The notes below the pieces were generated by a model. The model ran no database searches, had not been told where the DNA came from, and was given only the letters and a program-made list of their open reading frames with translations. A DNA stretch of 64,000 bases, taken from the NCBI RefSeq assembly GCF_030848805.1, contig NC_092366.1, positions 12,133,625 to 12,197,624 on the forward strand, read 5' to 3'. Every line of letters begins with the position of its first letter. The first letter of the stretch is position 1. The position numbers and the translations under genes were made by a program. Origin of the DNA: Temnothorax longispinosus (lineage: Eukaryota > Arthropoda > Insecta > Hymenoptera > Formicidae). This document shows positions 1 to 11,670 of the stretch, piece after piece.

Positions 1-116
1 ATGATTACGCCGGTAAAAAATAAAATATATAAAAATAGAAAAATATACGTCACAATTTCTACAATTTCGCGATAGTGCCGAAAAGCATTTATTTTATTCT
101 TTACCGGGGTAATCAT
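1..116. repeat. Small fold-back element (MITE-like hairpin)
   Basis: The first 26 bases and the reverse complement of 91-116 agree at 24 of 26 positions, starting ATGATTAC at both ends. The inner 64 bases are AT-rich and non-coding. This is the structure of a short fold-back MITE. It begins at the window edge, so a longer element cannot be excluded. Bases 117-321 are AT-rich with nothing recognised. Confidence 0.6.
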
Positions 117-321
117 ATTTATAGTCATATCTATTTTCTTATCACAGGTATCAAAATTTCAAATCAAGTTGATATATATTTTATTTATTTTAAAAATGTA
201 TCCGTACAGCTGTAGAAAGTATCGATGACAAAATTATGGAGACATTCACGTGTTACTCTCCGTGCTCTGCGTGCTTTCTATAGTCTTTTTGACCTCGAAG
301 AAAACGTTTTGGAGTATCTTC

Positions 322-3300
322 TTATTTTTTGTTATCCTTGGACGTCCTCCAATATTCGCCCAGTAGAAGCTCTATACCCTTATTGCCTTTTTTATAGGCA
401 CGTTGCAAAAGATCAAAAGTAATCCCTGCTTCTGCCATCTTACTAATCATGCCGACTGAGACGGATCCCTTCATGCAATCCATTGTGACCTTGTTTGTAT
501 TTTTCAAAACGGACTTTTCAATTATCTGCACCATAGCAGTCACAGACTTCGAGCGATCCATAAGTTCTTGACGTGTATTATAACTTCCGCTTTGTCGACG
601 ATTTGCTGGAGAATTCTGACATCGTTTAACGCATTGTGAGCGTCGGCTGCAACATTCTCGCCAAGCAAATCACTTGCAAGATCGACTTGCGTAAATTTGA
701 GCTTAGCCGCAGTTCGGGAAGGCAATTTCGCTTTCAGGACAAGAAGAGTATCGGTAAATCCGTAAACGACTGATGTGAACTCCTCCCATAGATTATAAGC
801 GCGTATATCTCTGATTAGAAATCGTGCGTTGAACGTGAATCCATTGTGAGCAACTAACGTGATGTCTTTGCCTATATTACTTAGAAATTGCAGAAAGTTC
901 TGCAGGGCAGTATGGAATGGAGTTGCTTCAACCTTCTCTCCGTGGAGAAACATTTCACCTGCGCAGATTGACAAGCCAGTTACTTCTGCAGCGTTTTTTG
1001 AAATGGATCGCAGAGGCACCATGTATGCGCTGAACTCCTGATCTTCGTATCTGGCTACAATTTGGCAAATTTCCGAATATTTGACGGAAAGACCAGTCGT
1101 TTCGAGGTCAAAATAAACTAGAGGACTGTCTTGAGGTGCAGTTGGGCTTACTACAAGACTATCAATGAGTTCCGTTATTCCGTCAAGTCCACATTCAGTC
1201 GAATATGTGATTCCTTCTTTTCTCTCAGCTCTATTCTTTTTATTGGACCGCTGCTTCTGCACGAAAAGACGTCTTCTCTTGGTTTTGGGCTTGCTGGCTC
1301 GTTCTCGTCGCTTGGCTCGCTGGTAGTTTTCCTTTTTCCGAAATTCTTCGGTTACTTTTCCGGGAGACAGTCCAAGCTTCTTATTTAAATCGACGATATA
1401 TTTGGTGCCGATGTTCTTTTTACAAACGGTGGCAGCAACTCGAAAATCGAACGATTCGGAACCCGCGTAGTGATGGGCTTTACAACTTTTTGCCGACACG
1501 CTTGAATTGAATGCCTCGTTTGGTTGACTAGAGCCTCATGGGGCGAGCTTGTCTGCGTTTTTCCAAAACACGTCAAAGATAGCTGCAAGTGTTTGTCTCA
1601 TCGTCTGTCCGGTAAGTCCTTTACCTCCTGGTAGCCCGTTGTGCGTGTAATTCTCCGGGTCTTCGGCATATCTGCACCATTCGCCACACTTTGTGTGTTT
1701 ATTAAACGCATGAGGGATAATATTTTTTATCGCATTTTCTGTCGCCTCTACGTTACCTTTGTTCTTCTTTAGAGCACAGCCGGAGCAGTATTTCAGATAC
1801 TCTATGACGTCCCTTGGTACTTTTTGTGCCCACAATGCTTTGCTTAGTTTCTTCGCAGCGTGATCTAGATCAGACCACTTGGCTACCGGATGACTGCATT
1901 CATGACGAACAGCGATTGTGGAGCTATCGTCATCACCAATGAGTGTGCCTAATTTTACGTTGTGCTCTTCAAAGTCTTTATTTTTCGCAATAATTTCTAC
2001 GGCGATATCTGGCTCCATCGCCTTCGCACTCCCGGTCCAGTTGAGCCGGCAATCGTGATCGTCTAGACTATCCCCCGCTTGGCATAGTCGACAGTGCTTT
2101 ACTCGAGTCCCATATCCAATTACCATCCCTGATTTAGCGCCGATCAGAGATCCAACAGCTGTAATGAAACGAGAAATAGGAACTAAGAGGAATAGGAACT
2201 AACGTTGGATTCAGTTGGATCAAAAATAGGACACGTGTTGAATTGAGATTGTAACAAATAGACGCTTTATTAATGAGCATATTTATTTTTATGACAACGA
2301 TACAAAGATTACAATAATAAAATAGTTTATACAATAAAAAAAAAAGAAAAATATTAGTCTAATATAAACAGCCTGTATATAATTAAATAAGTGTATAGAA
2401 GTATCTATAAATAGATTACGAATCATGATTGAAGTATAGGAAAGTACAGGAAATGGTACTAGACTTGACGTAAAACTAAATCGTATATATTCTGATAATG
2501 ATTTTTTCGATGCTGATACGCATGTACAATATGTACATATGTAAACACTACGGAAATTATGATAAAAGTGGTGAAAATGATGGTCCGATTTTACATGAAA
2601 AAGCCATTCTAAAACGATGGTCCATATTCACCACTTTTACCCTAAGTATTCGAAATACCTGCTAAACTGTCATACGTATTACCATTTCCTCGTTTTGGCC
2701 AAGCAGCATCGTAGGAAGCTGCGATTAATACCGGATCTTCACTTTGTACTGCCCTCGACCTGTAATTAATATTTGCTAACTGTATACAGTGTATCGCAGC
2801 GATAGTCAAGTACGAGTCACACAATATTATTACTCACGTATCCATAGCACGAGAAAGCTCCTTTTCTACTTTTATTGCCTCGACATAACTCTCTTTCGCA
2901 GCTGACTCAATTGCTACTCCGACGGAACGTTCGTATCGTTTCAACAACAAAGCATAGATCGTTGGAATGTTCATCGCTGAGAGCACAGTGTTCAATTGCG
3001 TAATCCCAATGCCTCCATCAATAACTCCTACAAATTTGTGAATTATTAACAAGGGAATCAGAGAGAATTTGAGGCCATTTACTTACCTAAGGCAACTTTG
3101 TAGTTAATGTCAAATTTACGTTTGCGATTATCGGCAACGTTTATTTCCTGATTTGAGGTATCAACTCTTTTGATCATGTTGCAATTCTGACACCGTACAT
3201 GAAAAATGCTTGCCAAGCCTATTACGGTTTCATTTTCTATGTGTCGAAACAAAAGTGATGCGTTACACGACCGACATCACATATCCTCTGCTACTTTCGT

Positions 3301-3450
3301 GATGTTAACGATTCGGTAACCGTCTATTTTTGACTCTTCGTGCTCTTCGCGAGTTAATTTTCTCCGCTTGACTCCCGCGATGACATTATCTTTCCATTGA
3401 ATTTTTTGTTTCGTTTCGAAATGACCTTTGCGTCGAGGCTCTTCGCTCAT
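322..3450 (-). pseudogene. Mutator-like transposase fused to a DEDD exonuclease, four exons, lightly decayed
   Basis: Four exons can be joined in phase: 3450-3087, 3027-2838, 2759-2659 and 2158 onward. Donors are GTAAGT, GTGAGT and GTATTT; acceptors end TTGTAG, TTACAG and TTACAG. I chose the ATG at 3450 because it opens a basic N-terminus and keeps phase through all introns (59, 78 and 500 bp). The N-terminal half has a CxxC zinc motif and the conserved DAAWPKRG, NWTGSAKAMEPD, GDDDSST and CGEWC blocks typical of the metazoan 'Mutator-like transposase domain' family. The C-terminal half has an exonuclease fold: YFDLETTG near 1095-1125, AHNGF near 826-857, AHNALNDV near 630-650. Lesions are in-frame TGA at 3277-3279 and 1536-1538, and a frameshift near 565-575, after which the family-like tail continues to 322. 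The family is recognised from memory; the exon structure is read directly. No TIRs were found around it, so it may be a transposon or a decayed domesticated copy. Confidence 0.82.
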
Positions 3451-3969
3451 GTTTACGCACTGATTGAAACTTTTTTTTTGTGTTGATCCCTCGGTTAAGA
3501 GAAATTTAGTGCTTTCAGCTTCGCCCCGGAGCTATATAACACAACGTTGTTGAACCTATGCACTGATTGAAACACTGAAAGTTTGGTTATGACAATACAC
3601 TAAGTGGAAGGCGCTCCGGCGGCTTTAAAATCGCGACGTTGCCAAATATAAGGTTTCAACTCTAGTTAAATTTGTGACTTTGCTCTGATATTTTTAGTTT
3701 ATAGCAACGGTTAAATGAGAAAACACCTTACGGAATAATTAATTTAAATGTATGCTGATTTTTACATACTAAATCATTCATATTTGTCACTAGTAACAAT
3801 AGTTGTTTTTGTTACTTCAAATTACTGCGAGAACCACCTTAACCTAGCTCGCGCCATCTGTATTCGCGCATCTCATATTGTTTCGTTGTCCGGAGAACTT
3901 CACACGTACGGAGAAGCAAGTAAAGATTTTTATTGATATAAAAAGATTAATAGTAAGCAGATATTCATC
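3451..3969. other. Intergenic region upstream of two divergent genes
   Basis: This interval separates the minus-strand Mutator-like gene from the plus-strand DIRS gag start. The 14-mer GCACTGATTGAAAC occurs twice, at 3457-3470 and 3560-3573, 103 bp apart. That could be a duplicated promoter element of the Mutator-like gene, but nothing else supports a function. Confidence 0.35.
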
Positions 3970-4119
3970 ATGCCGAGTGATAAGAAGAGGAAAAGATCAA
4001 AGTTGAGATCAAAGGATCGTAAAAGATCAGAGTCAAAGACGGAAAAAAGGTTGCAAAATATCGAAAATCAAATACATAACCTAACAACCGTCTTCTTGAG
4101 CTTCATAGAGAACCAATGA
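3970..4119 (+). CDS. DIRS gag, first exon (basic N-terminus)
   Basis: A 49-codon ORF starts at the ATG at 3970. It encodes a very basic Lys/Arg/Ser-rich start followed by a short helix-like stretch, as in the N-termini of DIRS gag proteins. It ends at TGA 4117-4119, and main gag reopens 500 bp later behind a good splice acceptor (TTTTTTCAG at 4613-4621). I infer that this is exon 1 of gag and that the tandem array lies in the intron. The donor is not clear; GT at about 4180 is one option. Confidence 0.45.
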   Translation: MPSDKKRKRSKLRSKDRKRSESKTEKRLQNIENQIHNLTTVFLSFIENQ

Positions 4120-4222
4120 CAAGACGCAAGCTCATTGTCTAGAGGTTGAGAATGAAAAAGAAAACGAACCACCGACAGGTTGGTAGACAACAGGAACAAG
4201 AATTCACACAAATCTGTTCCTT

Positions 4223-4472
4223 CGCAGTTTTCCACACGAAAACTGCGGGCAACAAGCCGTAAGTGTCAGTTTCTAATACTTGACCTTTATCGCAGTTTTT
4301 CACACAAATACTGCGGGCAACAAGCCTCAAATGTCAGTTTCAATACTTGACTCTTTATCGCAGTCTTTCACACAAATACTGCGAACAGCAAACCTTAAGT
4401 TTTTAAGTGTCAGTTTTAATGTTTAACCTTTATTGCAGTTTCCACACGAATACTGCAAGCAGTAAGCTAGGG
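4223..4472. repeat. Tandem repeat of 68-75 bp, four units
   Basis: The phrase CGCAGTTTTTCACAC followed by ACTGCGGGCAACAAGCC recurs at 4223, 4291, 4359 and 4434, giving periods of 68, 68 and 75. Each unit contains a small inverted repeat (CGCAGT...ACTGCG). The array lies between the two gag segments of the DIRS element, in the same place as the longer array in the second DIRS copy. Confidence 0.75.
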
Positions 4473-4623
4473 TGTCAGTCGTAAATAAAAATTCTTGACA
4501 GCCACAACGTGACTGTCATACGTGTCCATACGAAGTATATCAGAAATAAGACCATACGACATTATTAGCTTTTCTCAAAAATACTTCTTTGAGAAGTCAA
4601 ATTAGTATTTCCTCCTTTTTTCA

Positions 4624-5361
4624 GAACTTCTAGATGTCGGAGAAAATAAAAATGACAAAAATGTTGCTAAAATAAATGAGGAAGATAAAGAGAAGATTGG
4701 CGATATAGGTGATGCCGACACTGAGATCCTACAACTAGTCGGAAAAGAAGCAAAAACTACTGCTGAGCTAAAAATTCAAGAAGAGGTTAAAATGATTTGG
4801 AGAAAATTCATGTTCGAAGGCCTGTCTGAAAAAGTAAAACCTGTTATAATTACAAAATATCCAAAAGAAGGTAATTTATACTGCGAAGCCCCGAAAGTAA
4901 ACCTGGAAGTTTAACCTGTACTAACGGAAATTGCTAAGAAACGTGATCAGCACTTTATTGACACTCAGAATAGTGCTGGAACGGCTATTGTAGCTTTGAC
5001 TGCTGCAGTCTCAATGATCGTGAATCAACCAGAAGAAGGATTAGATTACACCCAGTTCGTGAGCTATCTTTGTGACGCGGGAAAAATATTAACAGATCTT
5101 TTTTACCAACATTCAATGACAAGAAGATCGTTTATTACGCCGTTGCTTAGTAAATCTGTTAAACCCACAGTTGAAGCAGCCAAACCAGACGATAAATGGC
5201 TATACGGTCAAAAATTTGCCAAACAGGTGAAGGAGGCAAAGGCTGTAGAAAAAGCATGTTCACAAATAAAGGCACCCGATAAACCAAAATTACAAACCAA
5301 GGCAACTTTGGGAAACTGGAGAAACCCACCTGTCAGGATGAGACAGGTGGGTACATATTAG
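4624..5361 (+). pseudogene. DIRS gag, main part
   Basis: One reading frame runs from the acceptor at 4621 to the stop at 5361, broken only by TAA at 4912-4914. It has an acidic region, then a block resembling the DIRS gag core: YPKEGN and EAPKVN, an alanine-rich helix, then LCDAGKILTDL and a basic RR motif. The C-terminal third is lysine-rich (FAKQVKEAKAVEK). Gag forms the particle that packages element RNA. Assignment rests on the pattern of conserved blocks and on the DIRS-type RT downstream. Confidence 0.6.
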
Positions 5362-5501
5362 AATCGTCGAATTTTTCTGAAGAACAGACAGAGAATGCCA
5401 TCGACCCACGGATCAACCAGCAGTCACTCGACTCGCCCGAAAACTCAGTCGACACACCGCCAACCGTCTCGAACGACATCCCGGAAATAGAAGAAGTAAG
5501 A

Positions 5502-6246
5502 ATGATAGCAGAAAGATTATCAGGTTTTGTAGATTCTTGGAAAAAAATAACAAAGATAAAGGTCATCGCATGCATTAAAGGATATAAAATCCCATTTAAT
5601 GAGACACCAAGTCAAAACGCAATCCCAAGTGAGCCAAAGTGGGACTCAAAGGAATCATTAAACATTAAAAATAAAATTAATAAGCTACTAAGCCATTGAG
5701 GAATGTAACGAAAGCGAAAACCAATTTATTTTTTCATACTTTTTAGTTCCGAAGCCTGATGGCTCTTACAGGGTTTATTTTAAACTTGAAACAGTTGAAC
5801 AAATTTATCAAGCCTCCTTATTTTAAAATGGAAGATTTAAAATCTGCCAGAAATCTGATGTTTAAAGAAACATATATGAGTTTTATTGACTTGCAGGATG
5901 CATATTTTTTAATTCCAGTAGATGAAAGTAGTCGAAAATTCTTTGAGATTTAAGTTTGAAGGCGATCTTTATCAGTTCAAATGTCTACCTTTTGGATTTC
6001 GTATTTACGAAAGTTATGAAACCGGTTATAAATATCCTAAGATTGAAAGGTTTTTTATCGGTTATATATCTAGATGACTTATGGCTAATTGGAAAGAATT
6101 ATCAGATGTGTCAAACTAATGTTAATGAAACAATTTAGTTACTTGAAAATTTAGGTTTTATTATTAATTATAAGAAAAGCTCGTTAATTCCTCAGAAAAA
6201 ATGTAAATATTTGGGTCTTATATTAAATTCAGATAATTATACTATA
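5502..6246 (+). pseudogene. DIRS pol: leader and reverse transcriptase, decayed and truncated
   Basis: The leader 5502-5699 contains a RLSGFVDSWKKIT block and IKGYKIPF, characteristic of DIRS pol upstream of RT. RT blocks then follow in shifting frames: VPKPDGSYR (about 5750), FILNLKQLNKFI, FKMEDL, MSFIDLQDAYFLIPVD, CLPFGF and the catalytic YLDD near 6075. At least two frameshifts (about 5770 and 5948) and several stops are present. The reading ends after the KCKYLGLILNS thumb block, so RNase H and the tyrosine recombinase are lost here. Confidence 0.72.
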
Positions 6247-6248
6247 GA

Positions 6249-6637
6249 TAGTAATACGTCAGCTCTTCCCACTTTGCCGCCTATGCGCAGACAGCAGCTA
6301 AGCAGCTAGACAGTGTGCATTTGGATTTTGATATGCACATATACTAAAAGGTATACCGTTCAATATGTATAGAGACAGAATTATATAATGTATAGCAGTT
6401 ATGCAAGTAGGAATATGTAAAAGTGCATATAGTAGTTTTTTTTTTATAAGTATATGATATGATATTATCCAACATGATACGCATGAACATTTAATAGACA
6501 TGTTCATATCCTTAAGAGTATTTGTTAGTATTTGGCACAGACTATGTGCAACATCTGATATATACTCTGTCCAGCGAGAGAATATCGGTCTGCGCATAGG
6601 CGGCAAAGCGAGGAGAGCGTGACGCATTATTATACGT
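6249..6637. mobile_element. MITE with about 45-bp terminal inverted repeats
   Basis: The ends are inverted copies: 6256-6290 carries the palindrome arm ending TTTGCCGCCTATGCGCAG, and 6587-6637 carries its complement, with similarity out to TAATACGTCA / TGACGCATTA. The 300-bp core is AT-rich and non-coding. The insertion forms the 3' boundary of the preceding DIRS element. No clear target duplication was found. Confidence 0.65.
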
Positions 6638-6682
6638 TAATATGGCACAGAACTCCCGTTCGCATATATAAACCTACGCAAT

Positions 6683-8210
<1,528 letters not shown>

Positions 8211-8327
8211 GTTGGTTGCAATAACCAAGCCCGACAGGGCGTTCTATCCTTGTTGGTCGTAATGACCAAGACCGACAGGGCGTTCAGTAATTGTTGGTCG
8301 CAATGACCAAGCCCATCAGGGCGTTCT
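8211..8327. repeat. 41-bp tandem repeat, three units
   Basis: The phrase GTTGGTCGCAATGACCAAGC followed by CCGACAGGGCGTTC recurs at 8211, 8252 and 8293, exactly 41 bp apart. Each unit contains the dyad TTGGTCNNAATGACCAA. Bases 8328-8800, up to the TC tract, hold nothing I recognise. Confidence 0.8.
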
Positions 8328-8796
8328 CGAATCCTTGTAATGGCGTTCTTGTTTACAAACGTCCTTCCTTCTACGTACTCAGGCTGACAATGTGTTTCTT
8401 CTCGGTATCAGTATGGCTGATCTTCTTGAATATTATTTACTACCGGCTCGCGTATAAAGTATTACAATCCAAATGACTTTACTAACGTGTCTCGACTCAG
8501 AATTCGATCAGACGAATGTTCTCGAAATAACGATCGCAGTATGCGAACACGACTCTACGTGACGACTGCCGGACGACGAATGCACGCCCGCTGTGCTGCA
8601 CGCACGTCCCGACACGTTCACGCTTGCGCAGTATCACGCTTCCTTCCCGGGTACCGTTGCTGCGGCGCAACGCGATCTTGCGCGCATTGATACATGAATT
8701 CGCTAGCGAAGTAGTAGCGGTACCACTGTCGCCTTCCGTGGCGGCGTCGTCGACTTACATTCAACTCATTAATCACTAACAGATGTCGGGCCATAC

Positions 8797-8800
<4 letters not shown>

Positions 8801-8841
<41 letters not shown>
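8801..8841. repeat. (TC)n microsatellite
   Basis: About 20 TC units, ending shortly before the TIR element at 8871. Confidence 0.9.
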
Positions 8842-8844
<3 letters not shown>

Positions 8845-8870
8845 TTTAACTTATTTTTAAACAGAAGGGT

Positions 8871-9746
8871 CCCAGCAAACGCAAAAGGATTAAAAGATAT
8901 TAAAATTTTTTAATACCTTTGAATCCCTTTTTTGGCGGAATTAGATGAAATTAGATGGGATTCGAGATGAGATGGTCCAATCCCATGGAATCCAAAAAAG
9001 TTTTCAATTCCATCCAATCCTATGGAATCCGTAAAGGTTATGGAATTGCATGGCATTAGATGGTTTAGGAAACGTCTCGCGCCTCCGTTGGGCGACCAAG
9101 CGCCGTTGTTCGTCGGTGAGCTTTTGTGTATGCCTAAGGGCATTACACGCACTACTACCGACGGGCAATTAGCCCGAAAATGAGATTTGTAAGATCTGTC
9201 AGGCACCGTAGGGGGTCCCTTTACATAGCGGTCGAGACGAAACTTTGAACTCGAGAAGATGCCCCGGCGATGCGACGCCTAGCGGCGTCGACGCAAACTG
9301 CCGGTAATGCAGATACTGCGCGGGCGTGTACTATTGGTGGCGCGTACCGCCACAGAGTTCAACACGGACACTTTTCAATCCCTATCCTGGCATTCAATGG
9401 TATTCATTTTATTATCAGAATAGACGGAATTCAATGGAATTCAATACGGAAATTTTTAATTCCTAGTTTGGCATTCAATGGTATTCATTTCGTTAACGGA
9501 ATCAATGGTATTTAATGGAATTCATCACGAAATTTTCTAATCCCTAACCTGGCATTCAGTGGTATAATATTTTTGTGTCGGAATTGGATGGGATTCAAAA
9601 AAGACAAATTCTTTCCAAAATAAAGAATTCCATGATATTGAAACTATTTCAATCCCTTTTTTGGACAGAATGGAATTCGGAAAGTCCTTAATTGAATTCC
9701 TGGCAATCCCGTTTTAATTCTTTTCAATCTTTTTTCGTTTGCTGGG
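8871..9746. mobile_element. Non-autonomous TIR element with CCCAGCAAACG ends
   Basis: Ends are CCCAGCAAACGCAAAAGG at 8871 and its inverted equivalent finishing CGTTTGCTGGG at 9746; similarity continues about 40 bp inward. The interior is unusual: a GC-richer block (9063-9360) is flanked by GAATTC/ATGGAATT-rich repeats. No transposase is encoded and no target duplication is clear, so the superfamily is unassigned. Confidence 0.6.
9370..9570. repeat. 81-bp tandem repeat inside the TIR element
   Basis: The block TCCTGGCATTCAATGGTATT recurs with GGCATTC at 9389, 9470 and 9551, exactly 81 bp apart, with 80-90 percent similarity. Subterminal arrays like this are common in non-autonomous DNA transposons and may bind transposase. 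Confidence 0.7.
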
Positions 9747-10002
9747 GTATTAATGTTCCAATGATAACTGTGTTTCAAGTCCGATAAATAATCGGCGCGC
9801 AGTTTATTAAGTTAGAATATATATGTATATTATATACATTGTAATTCGTTGCTTCTGTAACTATTAATTTCTTTACTTGCGCACCACGTACCGCGCTTGA
9901 CTCGCGTATCGCTGTTTATTAATTTGTTGACATTTTCACGACTTTAATGACATATTTGAATGCTCTTTATATCCCGAGATTATCCAGATTGGAAGCGTTT
10001 TA

Positions 10003-10300
10003 TTATTTTTTGTACAATACCCTTTGTACTTTTTGCTCCTCTATAAGCGAGAGGGGTACCCATAAGGAGCAGACTTTCTTTACTTGCAAATATTTGAGCA
10101 GAATGCAATAAACTGTAGGTACACCAATCTGAATAAGTTCGATTTGCCTGTAGGTGATACGTCTACTTTTTTGCAGCAGTTTTTTTATTACCGCGATGTT
10201 TTCTGTGTCCAATTGTGCGGTGTCCAATCTTTACGTGTCCAATATTATGTATTTAATCGAGCGGTGTCCAATCGTTACGTGTTCGGACGGGATACGCCCA
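10003..10300 (-). pseudogene. mariner-type transposase, N-terminal helix-turn-helix remnant
   Basis: The minus-strand frame ending at 10003 contains ENIAVIKKLLQKSRRITYRQ, VPTVYCILLKYLQVKK and SLIEEQKVQRV. These match in order and spacing the paired helix-turn-helix region of mariner (Mos1-like) transposases, which bind the element ends. Only about 75 residues remain; no catalytic DDD domain follows and upstream sequence is degraded. Bases 9747-10002 hold nothing else recognised. Confidence 0.65.
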
Positions 10301-10370
10301 TTTGCGTACAGTAAAAAAATGGATATTTTAAGACAAGCACATGTAAAATACTAATTTTTAAAGAACTTAC

Positions 10371-10586
10371 TTGTTGGATCCTAATTTTCCTATGCTTGGG
10401 TATCATATCATTTAGATTAGCTTTACTGGCCTCTTTCAAAGATTCAGTGCTAGGGGACGTATTAGTGATAATGCTTCGACCGACTTCACCAGAAATTGAT
10501 TTTTTTATTTGACTAGTTCCGCATTTCTCTGTTACCTCTAGAGGATTTATGTAAAGGTTGCTATCTGCTTCCTCAGTCAAATCACC
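10371..10586 (-). CDS. Orphan exon-like ORF, function unknown
   Basis: A 216-base, phase-0 open segment (72 codons) is bounded by an acceptor (pyrimidine-rich tract ending TTTCACAG, just above 10586) and a donor (CAA|GTAAGT at 10371-10366). The predicted peptide is hydrophilic and Ser/Thr/Lys-rich (for example EVGRSIITNTSPSTESL) with no recognised domain. It could be an internal exon of a host gene or of a transposon regulatory ORF. Flanking exons were not identified. Confidence 0.4.
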
Positions 10587-10673
10587 CTGTGAAAGCAAAA
10601 AAATCAAAAAATGGTTACCACAGTTTAATTTTAGAATTCTTAAATGTAACTTTGTCATAAAAATGACAATAGT

Positions 10674-10800
10674 ATATTGTGCACCAAGGGGCGAAAGTAG
10701 CGTTTTTCAGACGAGGGTGAAGTTTGTCGCCCAAGCCGAAGGCGAGGGCGGCAAATCACACGAGTCTGAAAAAGCTTTCGCCCCGAGGTGCACACGATAT
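10674..10800. repeat. Hairpin repeat with TGTGCACC arms
   Basis: Arms 10678-10711 and 10763-10794 are inverted copies (TGTGCACCAAGGGGCGAAAG against its complement). The loop contains GCCGAAGGCGAG, which also occurs in the loop of the hairpin at 53085-53199, pointing to related fold-back families. Confidence 0.7.
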
Positions 10801-11024
10801 TTTTCACAATATCTTTACGGAAAGTTCGACCTCCATGCCTAGAGAGAGGCGAAAGTGGCCATTTCACGCCAGGACGGGATAGCGGGACAAAAGTAACCAC
10901 TTTCCTCCCTAGGGCGGAAAGTGATCACTTTCGTCCCGCTAATGCCGTCCTGGCGTGAAATTGGTCACTTTCGCCCCTCTCTACAAGCATAAAAAGTCGA
11001 ACTTTCCGTGGAGGTGTTGTGAAA
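10801..11024. repeat. Fold-back MITE, about 105-bp arms
   Basis: TTTTCACAAT at 10801 pairs with ATTGTGAAAA-like sequence ending at 11024. The arms pair through GGCGAAAGTG, TTTCACGCCAGGACGG and CACTTTC blocks to a centre near 10910. It is non-coding and abuts the preceding hairpin. Bases 11025-11142 are AT-rich with short AGTAATAA repeats. Confidence 0.75.
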
Positions 11025-11153
11025 ACGTCTTTGCGTGCATATGAATAATTTATCTAGTAATAATAATTAATGTAGTAATAATGAAAGTTTTTAGTAATAT
11101 CCAGTAATAAATAACAGTTTTTAATAATAAAAATCAGATAGTAGTGTTACTAT

Positions 11154-11670
11154 CTGGGGGGGCTCGGGCGGGGTCCTTACGGGGCCCTTGTTACAAGTGC
11201 TCCCCCCGGGCCGTTATGGGGGCGGGAGTGGGGGGTTGGGGTTTTTGCTCTGGCCCTCAGTTCCGCCTGTCTTCCACGGGAAGGTGCGAGGAAGGGGAGG
11301 GGAGCCCACCGATTACGGTGATCACTCCTGCTCTTCCCCCCCCCCCACTCGCTTGAGGGGGCAGGCGAGCGGTCGGGGCAAGTTTTCGCTTGCTGCGAAA
11401 GCAACCCTCGGGGGAGGGGGTGAGGAGTGGGGTTTGCGTCCCCCACTCGCCACCAATTAGTTAGGTTTGGGCCTATAAGGCCGGGCGCGGGGAGACCCAT
11501 GGATGGTATACGTTGTGATTCCCGGGGTCTCCCCTTAAGCGCAGCGTAGGAACGTCTCGGTGTGGTTTTAGCCGGTAGGTCACATTAAATAAGTGGAGTC
11601 CGGCATAACCGCCCGCCCCACCCCGGGGGCGGGGGTATCCATGAGGATTTCCACATCGTAACAAAAAAAA
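11154..11670 (+). mobile_element. 5'-truncated non-LTR retrotransposon, 3' end only, with target duplication
   Basis: A GC-rich 517-bp insertion ends in an A-rich tail (CGTAACAAAAAAAA). It is bounded by an 11-bp direct repeat AGTGTTACTAT at 11143-11153 and 11671-11681. The 3' region with CCGCCCGCCCCACC and GGGGTATCCATGAGGATT looks like the 3' UTR of an R1/jockey-type arthropod LINE. No coding part remains. The target duplication is read directly; the clade is inferred. Confidence 0.75.

Larger units (their letters stand above)
3970..6248 (+). mobile_element. DIRS-like tyrosine-recombinase retrotransposon, 3'-truncated
   Basis: Contains a short basic first gag exon, a tandem array, the main gag and the N-terminal part of pol through reverse transcriptase. 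It resembles DIRS rather than Gypsy or LINE elements, because RT follows a leader with the block IKGYKIPF and carries the DIRS-type FKMEDL and YLDD blocks. RNase H and recombinase parts are missing: sequence stops just after the RT thumb, where a MITE begins at 6249. The second DIRS copy in the window (18160-24069) has the same order of parts. Confidence 0.75.

Noticed and set aside
8211..8327. CRISPR-like array
   Set aside because: Units are contiguous 41-bp tandem copies without variable spacers, in a eukaryotic context.
11154..11670. rRNA or CpG-island promoter in the GC-rich block
   Set aside because: Direct repeats and an A-rich tail show it is a LINE 3' end; no rRNA core sequence is present.
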